Source of the DNA: an uncultured Solobacterium sp.
GTDB lineage: Bacteria; Bacillota_I; Bacilli_A; Erysipelotrichales; Erysipelotrichaceae
NCBI GenBank assembly: GCA_938039295.1
Contig: CALHUY010000047.1
Coordinates: 1 to 20,162, forward strand
Length of the DNA: 20,162 bases
Direction of reading: 5' to 3'
Within the stretch, counting starts at the first letter, position 1; every line of letters begins with the position of its first letter. Under the pieces are notes generated by a model. That model was not told where the DNA came from and did not search any database. It worked only from the letters and a program-made list of their open reading frames with translations. Of this stretch, positions 7,177 through 13,640 are shown piece after piece. A program made the translations under genes and the position numbers.

Positions 7177-7659
7177 ATGGCAAAAAAAGAAGTAAAGACA
7201 AATGCGATGCGACTTTTGGATGCGGAAGGAATTACGTATCAGGAACATACCTATGATGTAAGTGATGGTTTATTGGATGGTGTTTCGGTTGCCCAAAAAT
7301 GTGGAGAAAATCCAGAGCAGGTCTTTAAGACGTTAGTGACGAAGGGCGATGATGGCAATCATTACGTATTTGTGATTCCTGTGAAAGAGAAACTAGATTT
7401 AAAGGCTTGTGCGCGTGCGGTTGGCGTAAAGAGTGTAGCGATGTTACCGCAGAAGGAACTGTTAAAGACAACAGGTTATGTCCATGGTGGTTGTTCACCA
7501 ATTGGAATGAAGAAACTTTTTGTGACTGTTTATGATGAAACAGTCGTACTCTTTGATACGATTCTTGTATCAGGTGGTAAGATAGGAACGCAGATTGAGA
7601 TTGCCCCGGATGATATTATCAAGATTACAGAAGGTAAGGTTGCAGGGTTAATCCAATAA
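7177..7659 (+). CDS. ybaK: Cys-tRNA(Pro)/Cys-tRNA(Cys) deacylase, YbaK/EbsC family
   Basis: A 160-residue protein of the YbaK editing family, which hydrolyses cysteine wrongly attached to tRNA-Pro by prolyl-tRNA synthetase. The conserved core is present: GVSVAQKCGENPEQVFKTLV with the catalytic lysine at residue 51 (after QVF), YVFVIPVKEKLDLK, and the loop TTGYVHGGCSPIGMKK around residues 98-113. The length is normal and the C-terminus (GKIGTQIEIAPDDI) is intact. GAGGT at 7166-7170 supports the start. It has its own promoter, is divergent from tcdA and ends at a hairpin shared with the vanZ-like gene. Confidence 0.94.
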   Translation: MAKKEVKTNAMRLLDAEGITYQEHTYDVSDGLLDGVSVAQKCGENPEQVFKTLVTKGDDGNHYVFVIPVKEKLDLKACARAVGVKSVAMLPQKELLKTTGYVHGGCSPIGMKKLFVTVYDETVVLFDTILVSGGKIGTQIEIAPDDIIKITEGKVAGLIQ

Positions 7660-7661
7660 AG

Positions 7662-7697
7662 AAACAGCGGAGAACTTATTTGGTTTTCCGCTGTTTT
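7662..7697. terminator. Bidirectional terminator shared by ybaK and the vanZ-like gene
   Basis: AAACAGCGGAGAAC at 7662-7675 pairs with GTTTTCCGCTGTTT at 7683-7696 with one G-T wobble and a 7-base loop. T or A runs on both sides make it work on both strands. The stop codon of the minus-strand gene lies in the loop, and its last codons form one arm. Confidence 0.88.
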
Positions 7698-8119
7698 AAT
7701 AAATAAGTGATGAGCAATCCAGAACCATATCCGCACATATCGATGATACAGTCACGAAGTTCCGCTGATCTGCCAGGTGTAAAGTATTGAATTCCTTCAT
7801 CAATCATTGGTACAAGTATCATCCATAGGATAATGATTCGTTTTTGTTGGCGCTCCTCGATGGTATGAGAACTAACGGTTGATACTAAAATGCCGAGTAG
7901 AGCGTATTCGCTAAAATGGGCAAGTTTACGAATTAGAGTGTGGAAAAGCTTGAATGGCATGAAATGAAGAAATTGTAAGTGATCATAGATGCGATAGCTC
8001 AATGTTTGACTCAAATCTGCGGAGACTTTCCCAGTTTGTGCTGAGTTATGAAATATCCAAAGTGTGTATGCGATTACGATAGTCCATAGGATTATCTTTT
8101 TTATACGTTTATCCTTCAT
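7676..8119 (-). CDS. VanZ-family membrane protein
   Basis: A 147-residue protein with about four membrane helices (residues about 8-25, 63-84, 94-112 and 124-142). The VanZ family signature is clear: KLAHFSEYALLG after the first external loop, then DEGIQYFTPGRSAELRDCIID followed by GYGSG. VanZ of enterococci gives low-level teicoplanin resistance, but most chromosomal members have unknown cell-envelope roles, and nothing here suggests a resistance cluster. GGAG lies 9 bases before the ATG at 8119. It is divergent from yitT, and its 3' end is inside the terminator shared with ybaK. Confidence 0.88.
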   Translation of the reverse strand: MKDKRIKKIILWTIVIAYTLWIFHNSAQTGKVSADLSQTLSYRIYDHLQFLHFMPFKLFHTLIRKLAHFSEYALLGILVSTVSSHTIEERQQKRIIILWMILVPMIDEGIQYFTPGRSAELRDCIIDMCGYGSGLLITYLLKQRKTK

Positions 8120-8146
8120 TAGCCATTCTCCATATTGTATTTCCTA

Positions 8147-8155
8147 TGATATAAT
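8147..8155 (+). promoter_or_regulatory. Consensus extended -10 promoter of yitT, very close to its ATG
   Basis: TGATATAAT at 8147-8155 is a perfect extended -10. Only 7 bases (8156-8162) separate it from the yitT ATG at 8163, so transcription should begin at or within a base or two of the start codon. The -35 region (TTCTCC at 8127-8132) matches the consensus poorly. Confidence 0.7.
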
Positions 8156-8162
8156 ACCTTCC

Positions 8163-9017
8163 ATGAATAAGAAAAGTGTAATCAATTTTTTGATGGTTTT
8201 AGCTGGAACGTTCTTATTGTCTATGTCAGTAGAATTTTTTATTTTACCGTACAATATTCTTTCCGGTGGCGTCGCTGGTCTTGCGGTTGCCTTTGAACCA
8301 TTCTTCCATATAGATAAGACCTTATTTGCGAACTCGGCTGTAATTGGCTTCCTAATCTTAGGAGCAGTTATCTTAGGCAAGGAATTTGCCTTAACAACGA
8401 TGTTATCTTCACTTGCCTATCCAGTATTTAACAACTTACTGATTAAGGTTCCAAATCCAATCACTGTCGATCCGATTTTGGCTGCTTTATATGCAGGACT
8501 CCTTGGTGGTACTGGTATTGGTATTGTGATGAGAGCGGGGTCGAGTACAGGTGGTATGGATATACCGGCCTTGATTTTACATAAGTTTACAGGTGTACAA
8601 ATTTCGGTTTTGGTTATTATTATTGATACTTTAACGGTTGGATTAGGTATTGCGGCGTATGGCATTAACTCTGCACTACTTGGTCTAGTATCCGTATTTG
8701 CGTCTGGCTTTGCGATTGGAAAGGTGCTGAGTGCTGGACAAGGTGCTAATGCCAAGTCTGTACATATTATTTCCAATCATTGGGAAGAGTTACGTGATGC
8801 AATCTATCAGGAACTCAATCGTGGTGTTACGATTTTAGATGGTCGTGGTGGATTCAACAGTGAAGCGAAGAATGTTGTATTGGTTGTTGTATCGACACGT
8901 CAATATGCAAGTTTGATTTCATTAATTAATCGAATTGATCCAAAAGCATTCGTCATTACAAATGATGCGTCCGACATGCATGGTGAAGGTTTCACCTACG
9001 CTTCATCCAATATTTAA
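8163..9017 (+). CDS. YitT-family membrane protein (DUF161 with DUF2179)
   Basis: A 284-residue protein. The N-terminal 190 residues hold five or six membrane helices, with the family motifs FFILPYNILSGGVAG and MRAGSSTGGMDI. The C-terminal cytoplasmic domain, from about residue 200 (GANAKSVHIISNHWEEL, then GVTILDGRGGF), matches DUF2179. No transport or enzymatic role is established for the family. The in-frame ATG at 8064 lies inside the vanZ-like gene and would add a poorly plausible tail; the ATG at 8163 matches the typical YitT N-terminus but has no ribosome site. A YitT-family gene (yvjA) also lies near ftsEX-ctpB in B. subtilis, so the neighbourhood looks conserved. Confidence 0.88.
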   Translation: MNKKSVINFLMVLAGTFLLSMSVEFFILPYNILSGGVAGLAVAFEPFFHIDKTLFANSAVIGFLILGAVILGKEFALTTMLSSLAYPVFNNLLIKVPNPITVDPILAALYAGLLGGTGIGIVMRAGSSTGGMDIPALILHKFTGVQISVLVIIIDTLTVGLGIAAYGINSALLGLVSVFASGFAIGKVLSAGQGANAKSVHIISNHWEELRDAIYQELNRGVTILDGRGGFNSEAKNVVLVVVSTRQYASLISLINRIDPKAFVITNDASDMHGEGFTYASSNI

Positions 9018-9024
9018 CAGAATG

Positions 9025-9033
9025 TGCTAAAAT
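9025..9033 (+). promoter_or_regulatory. Extended -10 promoter of the ftsEX operon
   Basis: TGCTAAAAT at 9025-9033 starts 8 bases after the yitT stop and lies 36 bases before the ftsE ATG. No clear -35. It would give a leader of about 30 bases with AAGGAGG at 9056-9062. Confidence 0.5.
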
Positions 9034-9069
9034 TATTGCGCAGGATTTCACAAGTAAGGAGGTACCCTT

Positions 9070-9759
9070 ATGATTCAATGCACCCATGTTTACAAACGAT
9101 ATAAAAATGGTACGAATGCACTGTATGATATAAATTTATCAGTTGATCAGGGCGAATTTGTTTACGTCATTGGGCCAACTGGTTCTGGTAAGTCTACTTT
9201 GATTAAGTTGATGGATGCGGAAGAAATGTGTACAAAAGGCAACGTGAAAGTTGTCGGTATTGATGTTGGGGAATTATCCAAACGTCAGATTCCTATCTAT
9301 CGCCGTAATATCGGTGTTGTATTCCAGGATTATAAATTATTGCCACATTTGACAGTGTTTGAGAATATCGCATATGCCCTTGAGGTTATCGGTATGAAGA
9401 AGGCACAGATTCGTAAGCGTACAATTGAAGTGATGAAAGTCGTTGGGCTAAGTGAAAAGGGTAATTCTTTCCCTAAGGAATTATCTGGTGGACAACAACA
9501 GCGTGTAGCGATTGCACGTGCGATTGCGAACCGTCCTAAAGTGTTGATTGCGGATGAGCCTACTGGTAACTTGGACCCAGCAAAATCAGATGAAATTATG
9601 GACTTACTACAAGAAATTAATCAGCGCTATGGTACAACAGTTGTCATGGTTACCCATGATATTACGCTTGTAAATAAGTATCGTAAGCGTACGATTGTTT
9701 TGGAACAAGGACACATTGTGGCTGACCGTTCCGAAGGAGGTTATGTTCGTCATGATTAG
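9070..9759 (+). CDS. ftsE: Cell-division ATP-binding protein FtsE
   Basis: A 229-residue ABC ATPase, the normal FtsE length. Visible motifs are Walker A GPTGSGKS (residues 35-42), the Q-loop at Gln86 in VFQDYKLLPHLTV (a hallmark of FtsE), the ABC signature LSGGQQQR (138-145), Walker B VLIADEPTG with Glu163, and the H-loop His196. FtsE works at the cytoplasmic face with FtsX, using ATP to switch on a peptidoglycan hydrolase outside. AAGGAGG at 9056-9062 gives a strong start. The stop overlaps the ftsX start by 8 bases. Confidence 0.97.
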   Translation: MIQCTHVYKRYKNGTNALYDINLSVDQGEFVYVIGPTGSGKSTLIKLMDAEEMCTKGNVKVVGIDVGELSKRQIPIYRRNIGVVFQDYKLLPHLTVFENIAYALEVIGMKKAQIRKRTIEVMKVVGLSEKGNSFPKELSGGQQQRVAIARAIANRPKVLIADEPTGNLDPAKSDEIMDLLQEINQRYGTTVVMVTHDITLVNKYRKRTIVLEQGHIVADRSEGGYVRHD

Positions 9760-10645
9760 ACCAATTCGTGAAGGTATTCGTGGTGTTGGTAGACACTGGG
9801 CAATGTCTCTTTCGAGTGCAATTGCAGTTACAGTAACATTAATGATTATTAGCTTGTTTCTGGTATTGAGTTATCACTTAGAACAATTTACACGCTCAGT
9901 GGAGTCTTCTGTTGAAATTTCTGTTATGGTGGCATATGATGCGGAATCTGCATCTAGCTTAAAGCAGATTGAAACAGCAATCTCTAAAATTGATGGTGTT
10001 GAAAGAGTATCCTATTCTTCAAAAGATGATGAGTTGAAATATTACATCAATAGTTTTGAGGATGAGCGTACAAGAGCGGTATTTGAACCATTTAAGGCAG
10101 ATAACCCTATGCATGATGCCTACTATGTAGAAACAAAGAACGGTGCAAATCTCGAAGAGATTGCTAAGCAGATTGATAAGATTACTGGGGTTGATAGTGT
10201 TAACTATGGTGGACAAAGTACATTGAACATGGTTGATGCGATGTCATCCATTCGCCGTTTTGGTGGTATCTTAGTGGCTGCGTTAACGCTACTTGCAATC
10301 TTCTTAATTCAAAATACAATCAAACTTACAATTTATGCACGTAAAGATGAAATTACGATCATGAAACATGTAGGTGCGACAAATGGATTTATCCGTGCTC
10401 CTTTCCTTTGGGAAGGTATTATTACAGGTATTCTAGGGGCAATCATTCCGATTGGCCTAACGGTTTGGGGTTACATCGTGATCTTCGAAAAGACATCTGG
10501 TGTATTAATCTCTAATATGTTCCGTTTAGAGAAGGCATTCCCATTCTTATACTATGTTTCAGGTATCTTATTAGTAGTTGGTATTCTTGTTGGTCTTTTC
10601 GGAAGCTGGCTCTCCGTTACGAAGTATTTGAGGGATAAGCGATGA
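9752..10645 (+). CDS. ftsX: Cell-division protein FtsX
   Basis: A 297-residue membrane partner of FtsE. It has four membrane helices at about residues 20-42, 171-192, 222-245 and 268-290, with the external domain between the first and second (43-168), which in this family touches the secreted hydrolase. The conserved stretch YARKDEITIMKHVGAT lies on the cytoplasmic loop that contacts FtsE. The ATG at 9752 was chosen because AGGAGG at 9735-9740 is 11 bases upstream; the in-frame ATG at 9743 is only 2 bases from it. It overlaps ftsE by 8 bases and the hydrolase gene by 4, so all three are translationally coupled. Confidence 0.96.
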   Translation: MIRPIREGIRGVGRHWAMSLSSAIAVTVTLMIISLFLVLSYHLEQFTRSVESSVEISVMVAYDAESASSLKQIETAISKIDGVERVSYSSKDDELKYYINSFEDERTRAVFEPFKADNPMHDAYYVETKNGANLEEIAKQIDKITGVDSVNYGGQSTLNMVDAMSSIRRFGGILVAALTLLAIFLIQNTIKLTIYARKDEITIMKHVGATNGFIRAPFLWEGIITGILGAIIPIGLTVWGYIVIFEKTSGVLISNMFRLEKAFPFLYYVSGILLVVGILVGLFGSWLSVTKYLRDKR

Positions 10646-12036
10646 AAAAACTAGCGAAGGTTTGTTTGTGTCTATTCATGACAATGATTATGGTTGGAAA
10701 TCAATCTAGTACCGTTATTGCGGATGAAGATTATTCCAACTCTGAATATTGGTTGAATCGTTGTACAAATTACGGTAAAGATGATGCCAGTGCATGTGAG
10801 GCATATAAGGCTTACTTAGAGTCTCAGAATGCAGAAATGAGTCAACAGATTGAGGCTTGGAAGGCACAAAAGGCTGATATGGAAGCCAATATCACAAAGT
10901 ATGCTGCAAAGATTTCGGAGTATCAGATTCAAATCGATACAAAGCAAGCTGAAATTACGCAGAAAGAAGCTGAAATTGACGCAAAGCAGAAAGAAATTGA
11001 CTACAAGCAAGCAGAGATTGAACAAAACCAACAAACAGCAGATAAACTACAAGATAAAGTAAAGACACGTATGGTGTTAAATCAACCTACGATGCGTACA
11101 AATCAATATATTGATATTTTGATGGGTGCGAATAACTTTACAGATTTTATCCGTATTGCGAATGGTTTAAGTACAATTTCTCAATACGATAAGAAAACTT
11201 TGAATGAACTTGTTCAGATTATCGCAACATTAAATAAACAAAAAGAAGAGCTTGTCGTTGCGAAAAATGAACTAGAGATTCAAAAGAAGGAAAAGCAAGA
11301 CCAACAAAAAGAACTCATTACTTTACAGACTTATGTTCAGATTGCCCAAGAGGCAGCACAGAAGACTGCAGCTGCACTTCGTGGTTCAATCGAGACAAAG
11401 AACTCTGATATTGCACAAAACAATGCGTTAATGGCAGGTATTACTGCTCAAATTGAGGCGATTCCAACAACAAATGGTTGGACTTATCCGGTTGATGGCG
11501 CTTGGCGTAGTGCTGGTACTTGGTCTTACCCAGATGGTAGTATTCACTTGGGATATGACTTTGCGGCTGGTTATGGTGCGACAATTCGTGCAGTTGCCAA
11601 TGGTGTTGTACTTAGAGGTGTTAATGGCTGTCCAACCGTTGGTTATCTAGGCGATAGTTGTGGCTATCAGTTTGGTGGCGCTTCCTATTCTGGTAACCAG
11701 GTTATCTTACTTGTAACAGTAAATGGTAGTTTGTACGGTGTGGATTATTTCCACATGACATTAAATACACCAGCAGCCACTGGTACGATTGTAAATGCAG
11801 GTGACGTGATTGGACAGGTAGGTTCTTCCGGTAATACAACAGGACCGCACTGTCACGTAGAGATCTTCTACTTAGGAGATGCATCTAATTTTGCGTATTA
11901 CGCAGCCAATTGGAATGGTGATGTAAGCTTTGGTGCAGGTTGGACTGGTGGAAGATATGGTTTATATGGCAGACGTTGCAGTGATGGCGTTGGTGCTCCA
12001 TGTCGTATTCAACCAGAAGAAGTATTTGGTTATTAA
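10642..12036 (+). CDS. Secreted coiled-coil M23 peptidoglycan hydrolase activated by FtsEX (EnvC/PcsB-like role)
   Basis: A 464-residue protein. A signal peptide (residues 1-27, likely cut after VIA) is followed by long coiled coils (about 60-145 and 185-275), including four 7-residue repeats of the type QAEIxxK near 102-129, then a LytM/M23 domain (about 278-415). The zinc and catalytic residues His302, Asp306, His371 and the H-C-H pair at 403-405 are all present, so the enzyme should be active, cutting peptide cross-bridges. The C-terminal 50 residues are Gly/Tyr-rich. Seven cysteines occur in the mature part (41, 52, 330, 340, 404, 446, 454). The start overlaps ftsX by ATGA, matching the partner gene position seen in other bacteria. 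PcsB itself has a CHAP domain instead of M23, so I give no symbol. Confidence 0.92.
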   Translation: MKKLAKVCLCLFMTMIMVGNQSSTVIADEDYSNSEYWLNRCTNYGKDDASACEAYKAYLESQNAEMSQQIEAWKAQKADMEANITKYAAKISEYQIQIDTKQAEITQKEAEIDAKQKEIDYKQAEIEQNQQTADKLQDKVKTRMVLNQPTMRTNQYIDILMGANNFTDFIRIANGLSTISQYDKKTLNELVQIIATLNKQKEELVVAKNELEIQKKEKQDQQKELITLQTYVQIAQEAAQKTAAALRGSIETKNSDIAQNNALMAGITAQIEAIPTTNGWTYPVDGAWRSAGTWSYPDGSIHLGYDFAAGYGATIRAVANGVVLRGVNGCPTVGYLGDSCGYQFGGASYSGNQVILLVTVNGSLYGVDYFHMTLNTPAATGTIVNAGDVIGQVGSSGNTTGPHCHVEIFYLGDASNFAYYAANWNGDVSFGAGWTGGRYGLYGRRCSDGVGAPCRIQPEEVFGY

Positions 12037-12046
12037 AAATATCATC

Positions 12047-12078
12047 AAAGAGTCTCTTCTGAAATAGAGACTCTTTTT
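12047..12078 (+). terminator. Internal terminator between the M23 hydrolase gene and ctpA
   Basis: AAAGAGTCTCT at 12047-12057 pairs perfectly with AGAGACTCTTT at 12066-12076 around an 8-base loop, ending in five T residues. The ctpA ATG is 21 bases farther on, too close for a normal promoter, so ctpA and uvrB must be read by read-through or from a promoter inside the hydrolase gene. Confidence 0.85.
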
Positions 12079-12098
12079 AGAAAGATAGAGGCAGTAAA

Positions 12099-13640
12099 AT
12101 GGACAAAAACAAAGAAGAATTACAGAACGATGAAAAAGTATATAGTATTCCTTTCCGTCGTCATTTATGGCCAGAAGAAGTGGCTTTAAAACAAGAACAG
12201 AAGAAGGTAAAACGTCTACGTATTCTCTCAGTGGCGTTTGTGGTGATTGCCCTAGTGGGTGGTTGGTTACTTGGTTCTGTATTACCATTATCTTCCTTGG
12301 CTCCTACACGCAAGAATATTGTAAATAATCTTCCGTTAAATTCTGATGAGAAAATCAATGGAGTTTTACAGGTGATGGAGAATGATTGGTTTTTTGCGAA
12401 TCAGGTAGAAAATATCAATACACAATTAACAGATCAGGCTTTAAAGGGTATTACAACCAATGAGATTGATAAGCATACTGAGTATATGACTGCGGATGAG
12501 ATGAAGAAGTTTACAGATTCTATCAACCGTAATTATGTAGGGATTGGTGTGCAGTTCTTGCAGGCTAACGGTATTAATATCATTGAGCGTGTTTTCCGTA
12601 ATTCACCAGCAGACAAAGCAGGTGTAAAAGCTGGAGATATCATGAATAAAGTCAATGGAGAATCACTGGCTGGTAAGACAACCGAAGAAATTAAGAATCT
12701 AGTACAGGGTGATAGCGGTACAGAAGTAACGATTGAATTTATCCGTCAGGAACAACCTCTCGAGATTACGATTACACGTGCAGCTGTCAGTGCGACTGCA
12801 TTTGGTGAGATTCTCAGTGATAATACAGGTTACTTACAGATTTATCAATTTGGTGAAAATACAGCCAATGAAGTAAAGGCGTACCTTGATGATTTCAAGA
12901 ATGCGAATGTATCAAATATCGTTATTGACTTACGTGATAATGGCGGTGGATATCTAACCGCATTACAAAGTATTGCGTCATACTTCTTACCAAAGGATAC
13001 ACTTGCGATGAAGCAGGTTTATGCGGATGGAACGATAGAGGAAATTCGTACAACGGATGGTATGTATGACAATATCAAGAAGATTGCCATCTTAGTAAAT
13101 AAGAACACAGCGAGTGCTTCTGAAGTATTAACGATGGCGCTCAAGGAACAGCACAAGGATGTAACCGTACTTGGTGTTACAAGTTATGGTAAGGGTACAG
13201 TGCAGGTATCACGCGTATTTAAGGATGGATCGGCACTGAAGTATACGACATCCAAGTGGACATCTCCAAATGATGTTTGGGTGAATGGTGTTGGTATTAC
13301 ACCGGATGTCGAAGTGAAGTTACATGAAGTAATGTATACTTCTTTACCAAAGATGAATGATACGGATCGCTACGCTTATGATAGTGTTGGTGAACCGGTG
13401 AAATTCGCCCAACTATGTTTGGATTATCTGGGGTATAACGTTGGTCGTACCGATGGTTATTTCTCTTCTCAAACAGAAGAGGCATTACGTCAGTTTGAGA
13501 CAGACAAAGGTATTACAGCAGATGGTGTATTAGATAAAGAAACATTTGGCGTACTTTATAGTGCTGTGGTATTAGATTGGAATACAACAAAGACACATGA
13601 CGTTCAACTACAGAAAGCACAGGAAGTTTTAAATGGATGA
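12099..13640 (+). CDS. ctpA: C-terminal processing peptidase with PDZ and peptidoglycan-binding domains
   Basis: A 513-residue S41-family serine protease. A cytoplasmic N-terminal segment of 40 residues precedes one membrane anchor (about 43-66), so the rest is outside. Next come a PDZ domain (about 145-230, with the peptide-binding YVGIGVQF strand), the S41 core (about 235-415) and a peptidoglycan-binding domain (about 428-490, YNVGRTDGYFSSQTEEALRQ). The Ser-Lys dyad is Ser339 in TASASE and Lys365 in YGKGTVQ, with Gln369. Members such as CtpB and Prc cut signalling proteins or hydrolase regulators; here the location beside ftsEX and a hydrolase suggests envelope control. GAGG lies 8 bases before the ATG. 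It overlaps uvrB by 8 bases. The name ctpB is equally defensible. Confidence 0.93.
   Translation: MDKNKEELQNDEKVYSIPFRRHLWPEEVALKQEQKKVKRLRILSVAFVVIALVGGWLLGSVLPLSSLAPTRKNIVNNLPLNSDEKINGVLQVMENDWFFANQVENINTQLTDQALKGITTNEIDKHTEYMTADEMKKFTDSINRNYVGIGVQFLQANGINIIERVFRNSPADKAGVKAGDIMNKVNGESLAGKTTEEIKNLVQGDSGTEVTIEFIRQEQPLEITITRAAVSATAFGEILSDNTGYLQIYQFGENTANEVKAYLDDFKNANVSNIVIDLRDNGGGYLTALQSIASYFLPKDTLAMKQVYADGTIEEIRTTDGMYDNIKKIAILVNKNTASASEVLTMALKEQHKDVTVLGVTSYGKGTVQVSRVFKDGSALKYTTSKWTSPNDVWVNGVGITPDVEVKLHEVMYTSLPKMNDTDRYAYDSVGEPVKFAQLCLDYLGYNVGRTDGYFSSQTEEALRQFETDKGITADGVLDKETFGVLYSAVVLDWNTTKTHDVQLQKAQEVLNG

Larger units (their letters stand above)
7076..7179. repeat. Inverted leader repeat of the divergent tcdA and ybaK genes
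   Basis: On the minus strand 7091-7076 reads GCGAGGTAAACCTATG and on the plus strand 7164-7179 reads GCGAGGTAAACATATG. That is 16 bases with one mismatch, each including a ribosome site and start codon. Each is preceded by a similar -10 (TACAAT and TAAAAT) at almost the same distance. Confidence 0.85.

Noticed and set aside
7079..7201. N-terminal extension of TcdA from an ATG at 7201
   Set aside because: It would overlap the ybaK start and promoter, and the added hydrophobic tail is not part of the family.
7676..8119. Vancomycin/teicoplanin resistance cluster suggested by the vanZ-like gene
   Set aside because: No vanH, vanA, vanX, vanR or vanS gene is nearby; solitary VanZ-family genes are common chromosomal genes.
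10942..11028. Possible CRISPR-like or minisatellite repeat
   Set aside because: The repeats are in frame, 21 bases long and coiled-coil coding, with no spacers.
10850..11062. A 70-codon plus-strand frame rich in Lys and Arg within the hydrolase gene
   Set aside because: It is the +1 frame of the repetitive coiled-coil codons and has no ribosome site; a shadow.
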